Notes: a model not told the origin generated them from the letters alone. DNA of 64,000 nt from Streptomyces sp. CB02366 (GCF_001905905.1 NZ_LIVT01000005.1:372001-436000), one strand, 5' to 3'; shown: positions 1-9,350, counted from the stretch's first letter. Numbers and translations: made by a program.

Positions 1-1
1 G

Positions 2-940
2 CAGGAACCGACCTGGCGGGCCGCGAAGCCCTCCCTCATCGCCCAGGCCCTCAAGCGGGCGCAGAGCCGCCCCTCCGGAAACTGGTACGTCATCGGCGCC
101 TCCCGCGAACTGCCCCCGGGGCGGACGCTCGGCCTCACGGTCGGTTCCACCGAGATCGTCGCCTGGCGCGACGGAGAGGGCGGGCTGCGCGCCGGCCCGG
201 GCGCCTGCCCCCACCTCGGGGCGCCGCTGCGGGAGAGCCCCGTGCGCTGCGGCACGCTCGTCTGCCACTGGCACGGTCTCGCCCTGGACGGCGGGCCCTT
301 CGCCGGCTGGGAGCCCTACCCGGCCTTCGACGACGGCGTGCTGCTCTGGGTGCGGCTGGACCGCACGGGCGGGGAGGCCCCCACCGAGCGGCCCCGCGTC
401 CCGGTGCGGCCGCGCCTGCGGGAGGGCGTCGACGCGGTCTACACCGGGGTGGGGCGCTGCGAGCCGGAGGACGTGGTGGCCAACCGGCTCGACCCGTGGC
501 ACGGCGCCTGGTTCCACCCCTACTCCTTCGTCGACCTGACCGTGACCGACGCGCCGGACGCCGCCGCCGGGGACGACGACGGGTTCCTGGTGGAGGTGTC
601 CTTCAAGGTGGCCGGGCGGCTGGTCGTGCCGGTGGTGGCCCGGTTCACCGCGCCCGAGCCCCGTACGGTCGTCATGCACATCGTCGAGGGGGAGGGGGCG
701 GGGTCCGTGGTGGAGACCCACGCCACCCCGCTGGCCCCGGACGAGCGGGGGCGGCCCCGCACCGCCGTCGTCGAGGCGCTCGTCGCGGCGTCGGACCGCC
801 GGGGGTTCGCGGTCGCCCGCGCGGTCGCGCCGCTGCTCCGGCCGCTGATGCGGGCCTCGGCCGGCCGGTTGTGGCGCGACGACCTGGCGTACGCGGAACG
901 GCGCTGGGAGCTGCGGGCCGAGGGGCGGTTCCCCGGCTGA
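2..940 (+). CDS. Rieske [2Fe-2S] domain protein of the carotenoid cluster (DUF5914-like), 5' end outside the window
   Basis: The frame is open from the first bases of the window to the TGA at 938-940, so at least 312 residues are encoded and the start lies upstream. A complete Rieske cluster-binding pair is visible: C-P-H-L-G-A-P near residue 70 and C-H-W-H-G near residue 87, the C-x-H...C-x-x-H arrangement that ligates a [2Fe-2S] centre. The C-terminal part resembles the long domain seen in Rieske proteins encoded beside Streptomyces carotenoid genes. The gene converges on crtU across a short palindromic spacer. I infer an electron-transfer or oxygenase role in carotenoid tailoring. The reaction is not shown by the sequence. 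Confidence 0.8.
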   Translation, partial: QEPTWRAAKPSLIAQALKRAQSRPSGNWYVIGASRELPPGRTLGLTVGSTEIVAWRDGEGGLRAGPGACPHLGAPLRESPVRCGTLVCHWHGLALDGGPFAGWEPYPAFDDGVLLWVRLDRTGGEAPTERPRVPVRPRLREGVDAVYTGVGRCEPEDVVANRLDPWHGAWFHPYSFVDLTVTDAPDAAAGDDDGFLVEVSFKVAGRLVVPVVARFTAPEPRTVVMHIVEGEGAGSVVETHATPLAPDERGRPRTAVVEALVAASDRRGFAVARAVAPLLRPLMRASAGRLWRDDLAYAERRWELRAEGRFPG

Positions 941-942
941 CG

Positions 943-960
943 CCCGGCGGCGCCGCCGGG
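943..960. terminator. Short GC palindrome between convergent genes
   Basis: CCCGGCGGC followed directly by GCCGCCGGG is a perfect 18-bp palindrome in the 36-bp gap between the convergent Rieske gene and crtU. It has no T tract and almost no loop, so it is only a weak terminator candidate. Confidence 0.3.
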
Positions 961-976
961 GCCCCGGCCCCGGGTG

Positions 977-2530
977 TCAGCGGCCGAGCGCGGCGAGCCC
1001 CCGCAGCGGCAGGGAGCGGCCGGTGCGCGGGACGGTCCACAGCGTCTGTCCGCGCACCCCCCACCGCTCCAGGTGCGCGTTGGCGGCCAGGAACCCGCTG
1101 GTGACCGCGCGCTCCATCAGCGCCACCGGAAGCCCGGTGCGGACCATGTCCCCGGCCACCGTGACCGCCGGATCGGGGCTGCGCACCGCGGGCCGGTCCC
1201 CGTAGCCGCCGACGGGGAACATCGGGCAGTCGGCCCGCCACTCGTGGCGCTCGTCGACGACGCGGACCCCGCGCGTCTCCGGGTAGATCCGGTGCAGTCG
1301 GCGTCGTGCCTCGCTCTGCACGGCGGCCCGGTCGGCGTCCGGGGAGACGGCGTAGGCGTGGAGTTCGACCACCGAGCCGCCGGTGCGCCGCGCCCACCGT
1401 GCGGCCTCGCCCTCCCAGCGTTCCAGGACGCTCACGTTGTCCAGGGGCCCGTAGCCGCTGGTGCCGAGGAAGCCGGGGCGGTCGGGCGCCACGGGCTTCT
1501 CCAGCCACAGCCGCGACACCAGGAACGGAGGGGCGGAGCGCAACCGGTCGATCGTGCCGCGCCAGTGGGCGTTCCCCAGGCCGGAGGAGGCGCTCACGAG
1601 TCGGCGCAGCCCGCCGCTGTCCAGGGCGAGGACGACGGCGTCGTAGCGGGAGGTGCGCTCCTCCGTGCTGACGTCGAGGCCGCCGTCGGGCAGCGGCCGC
1701 ACCCGGCGGACGGGCGTGCCGGTGCGCACCTCCACCCCGTGGCTCTCCAGGTAGCCGGCGAGGGGGTCCCACAGGGCGGTGGGGAAGGGCTCGGCGGGAA
1801 CGTCGAAGAGCAGCCCCTCGCTGGAGCCCAGGAAGTAGATGTGGAACATCAGGACCAGCTCGGCGGCGGACAGTTCGCGCGGGTCGGCGAAGAAGCTGCG
1901 GGAGAAGACCTCGAAGGCCAGGTGGTGGGCCGCCTCGGGGAAACGGATGCGGGCGAGGAAGTCGTGGGCGCTGACGCCGTCGAGCCGCTCGTAGACGTCG
2001 GGCACCCGTACGTCCAGCAGCGGCAGGGCGGCCCGGGGGTTCATCCCGGCCAGGTCGCGGACGCCGAAGGTCGGGCTCAGCGCGACGAAGCCGAGGGCGC
2101 TGAACGGAGGCGTACGCGGGATGCGGGCGAAGCTGTCGTGGAGTCCGGAACTGTGTCTCAGCGGATAGTCGGGCAGCGGGACGAGTCCGGCGAGTTCCGG
2201 ATCGACCCTGCGCAACAGGCCGCGCAGGTTGTAGTACTGGCGGAAGAAGGCGTGGAAGCCGCGGCTCATGGTGACGGTCGAGCCGTCGGCGAGCCGGGTC
2301 GGCCAGCCGGCCAGCCTTCCGCCCAGGCTCTGCTCGTTCTCGTAGAGGACGACCCGTACCCCCCGCTCGGCCAGACCGGTGGCCGCCGCGATTCCGGCGA
2401 GGCCGCCGCCGACCACCGCGGCGGCGGGGGCCCCGCCGGTGAACCGGTCCCGGCCGCCCGGGGCGCGGACCACGGCGGCCCGCCGGTCCCGGCCGTGCCG
2501 GTGGGCTCCGCCGCGCCTCTTCGGCGCCAT
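977..2530 (-). CDS. crtU: CrtU-like FAD-dependent carotene desaturase/methyltransferase (isorenieratene synthase type)
   Basis: 517 aa. The dinucleotide-binding motif AAVVGGGLAGIAAATGLAER lies near residue 40, followed by the YENEQSLGGRL segment typical of amine-oxidase/phytoene-desaturase-like FAD enzymes. A C-terminal VTVAGDMVRTGLPVALMERA segment fits the second FAD-contact region. In Streptomyces, CrtU turns the beta-ionone rings of beta-carotene into aromatic chi rings. The ATG overlaps the stop of crtT (ATGA), and this start removes a long overlapping upstream reading. It is the last gene of the crtY-crtT-crtU set. The N-terminal 35 residues are Arg/Gly-rich and poorly conserved in character, so an internal start is possible. 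Confidence 0.85.
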   Translation of the reverse strand: MAPKRRGGAHRHGRDRRAAVVRAPGGRDRFTGGAPAAAVVGGGLAGIAAATGLAERGVRVVLYENEQSLGGRLAGWPTRLADGSTVTMSRGFHAFFRQYYNLRGLLRRVDPELAGLVPLPDYPLRHSSGLHDSFARIPRTPPFSALGFVALSPTFGVRDLAGMNPRAALPLLDVRVPDVYERLDGVSAHDFLARIRFPEAAHHLAFEVFSRSFFADPRELSAAELVLMFHIYFLGSSEGLLFDVPAEPFPTALWDPLAGYLESHGVEVRTGTPVRRVRPLPDGGLDVSTEERTSRYDAVVLALDSGGLRRLVSASSGLGNAHWRGTIDRLRSAPPFLVSRLWLEKPVAPDRPGFLGTSGYGPLDNVSVLERWEGEAARWARRTGGSVVELHAYAVSPDADRAAVQSEARRRLHRIYPETRGVRVVDERHEWRADCPMFPVGGYGDRPAVRSPDPAVTVAGDMVRTGLPVALMERAVTSGFLAANAHLERWGVRGQTLWTVPRTGRSLPLRGLAALGR

Positions 2531-3246
2531 CACGCCTCCTTCCCGGTGCGGCCGACGAAGGTGTGCGTGATGCCGGTCTGCCAGCCGGGCAGCGGCAGGG
2601 CGCGTACGTCCCGGAACCCCGCGCGGCGCAGTCTCCCGGCGAACTCGGGGGCCGTGTCGAAGGTGTTCACACTGTCCTGGAGATGGCGGTAGAGCCGTGC
2701 GTCCCCGGTGAGACGCCCGGCCGGCCGGATGATCGCGGAGCAGACCGCGTTCCAGACGGCGCGGTCCACCGGCGACCCGCCGAGGGCGTACTCGTGCACG
2801 GCCAGGCGGCCGGAGGGGACCAGGAGGCGGTGCACCAGGCGCAGGGCCGTGTCGGCGTCCCGCAGGTTGCGGAAGAGGTAGCCGGCGAACACCGCGTCGA
2901 AGGAGCCCGGGGCCAGCCGGCCGGCCAACTCCTCCACCGGTGCGTGGACGAAGTCGACGTGGGTCAGCCGGGGCTTGGCCGCCGCCCGCTCCAGCATGCC
3001 CGCCGAGGCGTCGACGCCGGTGATCCGGGCGAGCGGAGCGGCGGCGAGCAGCGCTTCGGTGGAGGCGCCCGTGCCGCATCCCAGGTCCAGGATCCGCAGC
3101 CCCGCCCCGCCGTCCGGCAGCCCGAGCCGGCGGGCGGAGCGGCGCAGGTGCGCGTGGTAGCCGGGGCTGGCCGCGACGAGGCGGTCGTAGGCGCCGGAGC
3201 CCCGGTCGAAGGCTTCGGACAGGTCGGCATCGCGCAACAGGGTCAT
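2530..3246 (-). CDS. crtT: CrtT-like SAM-dependent methyltransferase
   Basis: 238 aa, class I methyltransferase. The SAM-binding motif I, ILDLGCGTGASTEAL, lies near residue 50, the acidic post-I VDASAGMLERA near 75, and a motif IV-like FDAVFAGYLFRNL near 115. The stop overlaps the crtU start and the ATG (3244-3246) overlaps the crtY stop, so the three genes are translationally coupled. Streptomyces carotenoid clusters carry a methyltransferase called CrtT between crtY and crtU. Its substrate has been uncertain, and UbiE/menaquinone-type enzymes look similar. The name rests mainly on position. Confidence 0.8.
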   Translation of the reverse strand: MTLLRDADLSEAFDRGSGAYDRLVAASPGYHAHLRRSARRLGLPDGGAGLRILDLGCGTGASTEALLAAAPLARITGVDASAGMLERAAAKPRLTHVDFVHAPVEELAGRLAPGSFDAVFAGYLFRNLRDADTALRLVHRLLVPSGRLAVHEYALGGSPVDRAVWNAVCSAIIRPAGRLTGDARLYRHLQDSVNTFDTAPEFAGRLRRAGFRDVRALPLPGWQTGITHTFVGRTGKEA

Positions 3247-4484
3247 GAGCTGCTTTCTTCCGGGGCGGAGGGCGGGGGAGGCAGGGGACGGGAGGGACGG
3301 CGGGGGGTGAAGGGGAGTTCGGCGACGGTTCGCAGCATGGGGGCGACCGGAGTCCGCAGGCCGATGAGCAGGTCCTCGTACCACCGGGAGCCGCCGTCCA
3401 GAAAGGCGAGCAGCCGCTCGGCGGGCACCCCGCGGAAGAGACGGCCGAAGAAGTCCGATCCGTCGATCCGGCCGGTGTCCAGCGCCCGCAGCATGACCGC
3501 GTCCATCGCGCGCGAGCGGGGGCCGTGGGCGGGCGGCACCCTGAGGGGGCGCCCGGACCGGAGCCGGGCGGCGATGGCACGGCTCTGCCGCTGCACCGCG
3601 GCGAAGGTGTAGCCGGTCGAGGGGCGGGTCGCGCCTCCGGCGGTGCCGATGCGGTACACCGACCGCCCGGCGCGGCGCGGGAAACGGCCGTCGGTCATCG
3701 GGATGACACCGTACTCGCGCGCCGTCACCTCGAACGCGCCCAGCCGCAGGACCTCCCGCGTGTAGTGGTCCAGCGCCCGCCGGTAGGCGTCGGCGTCCAG
3801 CGGCTCGGGGGAGAACCCGGTGTACTCGACGAGCGCCGTGCGCGCGTCCATGGGCAGGACGTATCCGAACGAGAGCCCCCGGGCGGGCTGCGGGGTACGG
3901 AAGTCCATCAGATCCGGCACGGCCGGGTCGAACACGGGTCGCTCGGTCCTGACGAACCAGCCGCAGAAGTGCTGGAGGAGGGTGGTGCGGGCGGGCGGCA
4001 GCAGCCGGGGCGGGCGGGAGTCGAAGACGTGCCGCCCGCGGATCAGGGTGCGCTCGCCGGCCGTGTCCCGGCCCAGGACCTCGGCCCCGCCGCCGGGGCT
4101 GTCGCGCACGCGGTCCACCGTCGCCGCCACCCGGCACAGCCCGGGGGCCCGGGAGAGCCGGCGGTCGACGAGGGCCGCGAAGTCGTCGGAGCGCAGCATC
4201 TTGTAACGCAGCTCCGGCAGGCGCGCCGTCACGGCGCCCCCGTCGGCCGTGCGGACCCGCAGCCGGGACCAGGAGGCGGTCAGCGACCCGTCGTAGGGGC
4301 CCGTGCCGCGTTCCCAGAAGCACCAGGTCCGCGGGGGAGGGCTCAGCGGACCCGGCGGCGCGTCGACGAGGGCGATGGACAGCGGCGTACGGCCCCCCGG
4401 CGCGCACAGGCGGTGGGCAAGGCTCAGGCCCGCCGCTCCGGCGCCGACGATGACCACATCGAAGTCGGGTACGTCAGCCGGCAC
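3243..4484 (-). CDS. crtY: Lycopene beta-cyclase CrtY
   Basis: 413 aa from GTG at 4484, preceded by GAGAGGGAG as ribosome-binding site. Longer upstream starts would add about 85 residues with no resemblance to the family. The N-terminal FDVVIVGAGAAGLSLAHRL is the FAD-type dinucleotide fold of plant/bacterial lycopene cyclases, and the CFWERG segment and the central YVLPMD and VEYTGFS stretches also fit. It cyclises the ends of lycopene to give beta-carotene, the substrate for CrtU. It is first in the coupled crtY-crtT-crtU operon. Light-dependent control by a LitS-type sigma factor is known for such clusters, but I found no clear promoter in the 270-bp upstream gap. Confidence 0.85.
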   Translation of the reverse strand: MPADVPDFDVVIVGAGAAGLSLAHRLCAPGGRTPLSIALVDAPPGPLSPPPRTWCFWERGTGPYDGSLTASWSRLRVRTADGGAVTARLPELRYKMLRSDDFAALVDRRLSRAPGLCRVAATVDRVRDSPGGGAEVLGRDTAGERTLIRGRHVFDSRPPRLLPPARTTLLQHFCGWFVRTERPVFDPAVPDLMDFRTPQPARGLSFGYVLPMDARTALVEYTGFSPEPLDADAYRRALDHYTREVLRLGAFEVTAREYGVIPMTDGRFPRRAGRSVYRIGTAGGATRPSTGYTFAAVQRQSRAIAARLRSGRPLRVPPAHGPRSRAMDAVMLRALDTGRIDGSDFFGRLFRGVPAERLLAFLDGGSRWYEDLLIGLRTPVAPMLRTVAELPFTPRRPSRPLPPPPSAPEESSS

Positions 4485-4753
4485 GGCTCCCTCTCGGTCG
4501 GACGTCGGACGTGCACGCGGTCCCCCGCGGGTACTGGCAGGACCGTACCCCCGGACGGCCCGCGCACTCCGGACCATCGCCCCTCCGGGGTGTGACGGTG
4601 CGGAGGGGCGGTGGTCCGGCAGCGCCCGCGGAAAGGAGAGATGGGCGAGGTGTGCCCGTCTGTCGGATGGGTACCCGAATGTCCGCCCGGACGTCCGGCG
4701 GCTCTCCCTCTGCCGCACGGGCCCCGTCCGGCCGCTCCGCACGGAAGGAACCC

Positions 4754-6127
4754 ATGAGCATCTACCGAGTCGTCAACCCCGCCACCGGCGAGATCGAGAA
4801 GGAGTACCCCACCGCCACCGACGGGGAACTGCGCGAGGCTCTCGCCCTGGCCGACGAAGCGCAGCGCGCCTGGGCCGCCCGGGCGCCCGCGGAACGAGCC
4901 GGAGTGCTGCGACGGGTCGCGGACCTCTACGAGGAGCGCAAGGACCGGCTCGCCGCCGTCATCACCCGCGAGATGGGCAAGCCGGTCAGGCAGGCGCTCG
5001 GGGAGCTGGCCACCGTCGCCTCGATCTACCGCTACTACGCCGAACGGGGCGAGGGCTTCCTGGAGGAGGAGGAGCTCGACGTCGCCTCCGGCGGCCGGGC
5101 CGTCGTCCGCAAGGAGGCGGTCGGCGTCCTGCTGGGGATCATGCCGTGGAACTTCCCGTACTACCAGGTGGCCCGGTTCGCCGCGCCGAACCTGATGCTG
5201 GGCAACGCCGTACTGCTCAAGCACGCCCCGCAGTGTCCGGAGTCGGCGCTGGCGATGGAGCGGCTGTTCCGGGACGCGGGACTGCCCGAGGGCGCCTACG
5301 TCAACATCTTCGCCACCAACGAGCAGATCGAGACGGTGATCGGCGACGACCGGATCCAGGGCGTCTCGCTGACGGGCTCGGAGCGGGCCGGAGCGGCCGT
5401 CGCGGAGATCGCGGGCCGCAACCTGAAGAAGATCGTGCTGGAGCTGGGCGGCTCCGACCCGTACCTGATCCTCGGCGCGTCGAACATGGAACAGGTGGTG
5501 AAGAACGCGCTGATCGGCCGGATGGGCAACGCCGGCCAGGCGTGCAACGCCGCCAAGCGCATCATCGCCCTGGACGAGCACTACGACGGCTTTTCCGAGC
5601 GGTTCACCGAAGCGGTCCGCTCCATCGCCGTCGGCGACCCCGCCGACCCCGGCACCTTCATGGGGCCGCTCTCCTCGGAGAAGGCGCTCGAGACCCTGGA
5701 CGAACAGGTCCAGGACGCGATCTCCAAGGGGGCCACGGTGCTGGCCGGCGGCAAGCGCATCGACCGCCCCGGCTCCTGGTACGAGCCCACCGTGCTGGCG
5801 GGGATCACCCCCGACATGCGGGCCTACAAGGAGGAGCTGTTCGGCCCGGTGGCCCTGCTGTTCAAGGTCGGCTCCGAGGAGGAGGCGGTCGACTTCGCCA
5901 ACAACTCGCCCTACGGTCTGAGCGCCTCCGTCCAGACCGACGACGACGCCCAGGCCGAACGGGTGGCCCAGCGGTTGCAGACGGGCATGGTGTTCATCGG
6001 CGCCCCCTCCGGGACCGCGGCGGAGCTGCCGTTCGGCGGGGTCAAGCGATCCGGTTTCGGCCGGGAGCTGGGCCGGTTCGGCATGGAGGAATTCGCCAAC
6101 CACAAGCTGGTCAGGCTGGTGCGCTGA
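4754..6127 (+). CDS. NAD(P)-dependent aldehyde dehydrogenase (succinate-semialdehyde dehydrogenase type)
   Basis: 457 aa from ATG, with GGAAGGAA 4-5 bp upstream. The ALDH hallmarks are in order: MPWNFPYYQ (near 132), the catalytic Glu motif LELGGSDP (near 229), the catalytic Cys in GQACNAAKR (near 262), and the C-terminal ELPFGGVKRSGFGRELG. Length and the short N-terminus match the GabD/Sad group that oxidises succinate semialdehyde and other small aldehydes. It diverges from crtY across about 270 bp. A role in oxidising carotenoid-derived aldehydes is possible but only suggested by position. Confidence 0.85.
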   Translation: MSIYRVVNPATGEIEKEYPTATDGELREALALADEAQRAWAARAPAERAGVLRRVADLYEERKDRLAAVITREMGKPVRQALGELATVASIYRYYAERGEGFLEEEELDVASGGRAVVRKEAVGVLLGIMPWNFPYYQVARFAAPNLMLGNAVLLKHAPQCPESALAMERLFRDAGLPEGAYVNIFATNEQIETVIGDDRIQGVSLTGSERAGAAVAEIAGRNLKKIVLELGGSDPYLILGASNMEQVVKNALIGRMGNAGQACNAAKRIIALDEHYDGFSERFTEAVRSIAVGDPADPGTFMGPLSSEKALETLDEQVQDAISKGATVLAGGKRIDRPGSWYEPTVLAGITPDMRAYKEELFGPVALLFKVGSEEEAVDFANNSPYGLSASVQTDDDAQAERVAQRLQTGMVFIGAPSGTAAELPFGGVKRSGFGRELGRFGMEEFANHKLVRLVR

Positions 6128-6140
6128 CGCCCCGCCCGGC

Positions 6141-6184
6141 GCGCGGCGGCGGCCCGGGCCGTCCGCCCCCGGCCGCCGCCGCGC
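6141..6184. terminator. Bidirectional hairpin between convergent ALDH and VOC genes
   Basis: A perfect 14-bp inverted repeat (GCGCGGCGGCGGCC at 6141-6154 and its complement at 6171-6184) with a 16-nt loop fills the gap between two convergent stop codons. Streptomyces terminators often lack a U tract. Confidence 0.6.
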
Positions 6185-6202
6185 CCCGTGCCGCCCGGCC
6201 GC

Positions 6203-6571
6203 TCAGGCGCGGCAGAGGCAGAACGGGTGCCCCGCGGGGTCGGCGAAGGCGCGGAAGCCGGCGTGGGCGTCCTCGTCGACGTCCAGTTCGCGCGCGCCCA
6301 GCTCCAGCACCCTGGCGTGGGCGGCGTCCATGTCGGTGACGGTGAGGTCCAGGTGGAGCTGCTGGGAGTTGCGGTCGGCGCGCGGCCACTCCGGGGGAGT
6401 GAGGTCCTCGGCCCGCTGGAAGGCGAGCCGCCCGCCGTCCAGGTGCAGCTCCACCCAGTCGTCGTCCTCGCCGCCCTCGATGCGGCCGCCGAGCACGGCG
6501 GCGTAGAACTCGGCGAGCCGCAGCGGCTGCGGGCAGTCGATGGCGGTGAGCTGGAGTGTGGCGAAACCCAT
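6203..6571 (-). CDS. VOC/glyoxalase-fold protein
   Basis: 122 aa with GGAGGA ideally spaced before the ATG. It shows the paired beta-alpha-beta-beta-beta layout of the vicinal oxygen chelate family: LQLTAIDCPQPLRLAEFYAAVLG at the N-terminus and HLDLTVTDMDAAHARVLELGA in the middle, ending in FADPAGHPFCLC. Typical metal ligands are partly present (the H in HLDLTV, and acidic residues in the VELHLDGG strand). It could be a glyoxalase, a dioxygenase or an antibiotic-binding protein. Streptomyces has dozens of such paralogues and the sequence does not decide. Confidence 0.8.
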   Translation of the reverse strand: MGFATLQLTAIDCPQPLRLAEFYAAVLGGRIEGGEDDDWVELHLDGGRLAFQRAEDLTPPEWPRADRNSQQLHLDLTVTDMDAAHARVLELGARELDVDEDAHAGFRAFADPAGHPFCLCRA

Positions 6572-6646
6572 GGGTCCTCCTCGGTGGTGTGAGGGGCGGG
6601 TACCTCGTGCGGCCGGGGATCAAACGCGGTGCCGCCGGGGCGTGTT

Positions 6647-7555
6647 TCAGGTAGCGGGCGGGTCCTGGGCGGAGAGTTCCGCAGCCAGTTCCATACAGCG
6701 CAGGCGGGCCGGGGAGAAGTCGTAGGGCATCGTGCCGATGGCTTCGCACACGCTCATGGAGCCGGTCTCCCGCCCGCCGGAGCCGAGATCAGCCTCGTCC
6801 TCGCCGTCAGGGACGGGAGCGGGGTGCAGAGCGTCCCAGGCGTCGAAGAGGGCGTCGTCCTCTTCTGGACCGGACTTGTCGATGACGGCGTGCAGGGCGC
6901 TTTCGAAGGCGTGCCGTTCGGCGGCCACCCGGGCCACGCGCGGGTCGTCGACGGCGACGCTGTCGTCGAGCGCCTTCTCGGCGGCATCGACGCGGTCGGA
7001 GTCCTCCCGCAGAGCCGGGTGCGTGGCCAGGACGGCGAAGCGGGTGGCCTGGAGGGCCGCGCCGAGCGGCCCGAAGATCCGCTCGGTGACCAGCAGGCTG
7101 TCCAGGTCCGCCTGACGCAGGGAGCCCTCGGGCAGGCCCTTGAGGCGTTCGGTGACGAAGCCGGAGAGCAGGCCCCTGCGGCTGCCTTCGGCGCGCATCC
7201 GCTGCACGGCGGCCCGCCGCCGCCGCACTTCCTCTTCCTGCTCGGCGAGGGTTTCCTCCAGCCGCTCCAGGATGCCCGCGATACCGTCTCCGCTGTCCGC
7301 ACCGGCGGGAGCCGGGCCGGTGGTGAAGGCGTCGCGGATGTCGTCCAGGGCGATCCCGGCGTCGGTCATCCTGCGAATCCACAGCAGCCGGATCATGTCT
7401 TCGTAGCCGTAGCGGCGGCGGCCGTCGCCGCCCCGCTCAGGCTCGGGGAGCAGGCCGATTTCGTGGTAATGACGGATCGCCCGCGGCGTGGTGCCGGCGA
7501 AGGCCGCCGCGTCACCGATCTTGACCTGGCGGGGTGGCGTGAAGGACGAATGCAT
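6647..7555 (-). CDS. MerR-family transcriptional regulator
   Basis: 302 aa from ATG at 7555. The N-terminal MerR winged helix is clear: VKIGDAAAFAGTTPRAIRHYHEIGLLPEPERG followed by GRRRYGYEDMIRLLWIRRM. A coiled segment follows (LERLEETLAEQEEEVRRRRAAVQRM), then a roughly 170-residue C-terminal region of unknown ligand. MerR regulators usually bind as dimers within a promoter with a long spacer and often autoregulate. I could not identify an operator in the 352-bp upstream gap. Neighbours give no clue to the signal. Confidence 0.85.
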   Translation of the reverse strand: MHSSFTPPRQVKIGDAAAFAGTTPRAIRHYHEIGLLPEPERGGDGRRRYGYEDMIRLLWIRRMTDAGIALDDIRDAFTTGPAPAGADSGDGIAGILERLEETLAEQEEEVRRRRAAVQRMRAEGSRRGLLSGFVTERLKGLPEGSLRQADLDSLLVTERIFGPLGAALQATRFAVLATHPALREDSDRVDAAEKALDDSVAVDDPRVARVAAERHAFESALHAVIDKSGPEEDDALFDAWDALHPAPVPDGEDEADLGSGGRETGSMSVCEAIGTMPYDFSPARLRCMELAAELSAQDPPAT

Positions 7556-7907
7556 GAGCGGGGATCTCTCCTGAGGGGACCGGGACACAAGTCCACCGGA
7601 CCACATGCCGCTACGGAAGGTGCAACCCCCTGCGCGCCGCCCCGCGCCGCCCCGCGCCGCCCCGTCATGGGACTCAGGTCCGCACCCGCCACCGCACACC
7701 CTCCACCGGTCGCCGACGGTCAGGCCGCCCGCGCCCTGTGCCCGCCGCGGGCAGGGCCGGCTCCGGCGCCGGCCCCGGCCCGTCGGAAAGACCCCCTCGC
7801 CCCCGCCTCGGCCATCAGCATGCGGGGCGTGCGGAGGAAACCGAACCCCGGACCCGGCCCGGCGGGGCCGCCCGGCCGCGAGGACGCGCCTCCGGCCGGG
7901 CCCGGGA
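7556..7907. other. 352-bp intergenic region with a short tandem repeat
   Basis: There is no convincing gene here. Near the MerR start it holds three tandem copies of the 10-mer CGCGCCGCCC (7633-7662). The rest is GC-rich sequence between the MerR start and the NCS2 permease stop, with no clear promoter or hairpin. Confidence 0.5.
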
Positions 7908-9350
7908 TCAGGACTTCCCGGGCTCCGCGTCCCGGCCGCCCGCGTGCCCGTCGCCGCCCGCGCCGCCGACGCCGTCCGTGCCTTCGTCGTACGCGGAGGT
8001 GCCGGAGTCCAGCAGGGGCTCCTGGGTCTTGAGGTGGGCCGGGGCGAAGGCGCGCAGCACGTGGTAGCCGGTGATCACGACGAGGGTGCCGAGCGCGATG
8101 CCGCCCAGCTCGAAGTTGTCGGTGATCTTCAGGCTGACCCCGCCGACGCCGATGATGATGCCCGCGGCGGCCGGGACGAGGTTGAGCGGATTGCGCAGGT
8201 CCACCCGGCCGTTGAGCCAGATCTGCGCGCCGAGCAGGCCGATCATCCCGTACAGGATCACGGTGATCCCGCCCAGCACCCCGCCCGGGATCGCGGCGAC
8301 GACCGCGCCGAACTTGGGGCACAGGCCGAAGAGCAGGGCGAAGCAGGCCGCCGCCCAGTACGCGGCGGTGGAGTAGACCCGGGTCGCGGCCATCACGCCG
8401 ATGTTCTCGGAGTACGTGGTGTTGGGCGGCCCGCCCACGGCGGTGGAGAGCATGGAGGCCGCGCCGTCCGCCGCGATGGCGGTGCCGAGCTTGTCGTCCA
8501 GCGGGTCGCCCGTCATCTCGCCCACGGCCTTCACGTGCCCGGCGTTCTCCGCGACCAGCGCGATCACCACGGGCAGCGCCACCAGGATCGCCGACCACTC
8601 GAAGGCGGGCGCGTGGAAGGACGGCAGCCCGATCCAGTCGGCCTGCCCGACGGCGGAGAGGTCCAGACGCCAGTGGTCCACGGCCCCGGCCCCGCCCGCC
8701 GGGGAGTGGATCTTCCCGAACACCTGGTCCAGGACCCACGACAGCGCGTACCCGAAGACCAGTCCCAGGAAGATCGCGATACGGGAGAGGAAGCCGCGCA
8801 GGCACACCACCGCCAGCCCGGTGAACAGCATCACCGCGAGCGCCGTCCACTGGTCCTGCGGCCAGTACGTCGAGGCGGTCACCGGCGCCAGGTTGAAGCC
8901 GATCAGCATCACGACCGCGCCCGTCACCACCGGCGGCATCGCCGCGTGGATGATCCGCGCGCCGAACCGCTGCACCGCCAGCCCCACCAGGAAGAGCGCC
9001 GCGCCGACCACCAGCACCGCGCCCGTGACGGTCGCGCTGTCACCGCCGCTCGCCCGGATCGTGGCCGCGACGCCGACGAAGGAGAGCGAGCACCCCAGAT
9101 AGCTCGGCACCCGGCCCCTGGTCGCCAGCAGGAAGATCGCGGTCGCGACGCCCGACATCATGATCGCGAGGTTCGGGTCCAGGCCCATCAGGACCGGGGC
9201 GACGAACGACGCCCCGAACATCGCGACGACGTGCTGGGCGCCGAGTCCGAACGTACGGGGCCAGGAGAGCCGTTCGTCGGGGCGGACGACCGCCCCGGGC
9301 GCGGGGGTCTTCCCGTCTCCGTGCAAGGTCCAGCGCACGCCGAGGCTCAT
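7908..9350 (-). CDS. NCS2 uracil/xanthine permease (UraA/PyrP type)
   Basis: 480 aa with about 12-14 hydrophobic segments. The N-terminal FGLGAQHVVAMFGASFVAP and the QRFGARIIHAAMPPVVTGAVV segment are characteristic of nucleobase:cation symporters of family NCS2. The signature around VALVAENAGHVKAVGEMTG carries the substrate-binding Glu. The final 40 residues are a Gly/Asp-rich cytoplasmic tail. It most likely imports uracil or a related base with protons across the membrane. It is transcribed alone; the next upstream gene is 270 bp away. Confidence 0.88.
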   Translation of the reverse strand: MSLGVRWTLHGDGKTPAPGAVVRPDERLSWPRTFGLGAQHVVAMFGASFVAPVLMGLDPNLAIMMSGVATAIFLLATRGRVPSYLGCSLSFVGVAATIRASGGDSATVTGAVLVVGAALFLVGLAVQRFGARIIHAAMPPVVTGAVVMLIGFNLAPVTASTYWPQDQWTALAVMLFTGLAVVCLRGFLSRIAIFLGLVFGYALSWVLDQVFGKIHSPAGGAGAVDHWRLDLSAVGQADWIGLPSFHAPAFEWSAILVALPVVIALVAENAGHVKAVGEMTGDPLDDKLGTAIAADGAASMLSTAVGGPPNTTYSENIGVMAATRVYSTAAYWAAACFALLFGLCPKFGAVVAAIPGGVLGGITVILYGMIGLLGAQIWLNGRVDLRNPLNLVPAAAGIIIGVGGVSLKITDNFELGGIALGTLVVITGYHVLRAFAPAHLKTQEPLLDSGTSAYDEGTDGVGGAGGDGHAGGRDAEPGKS

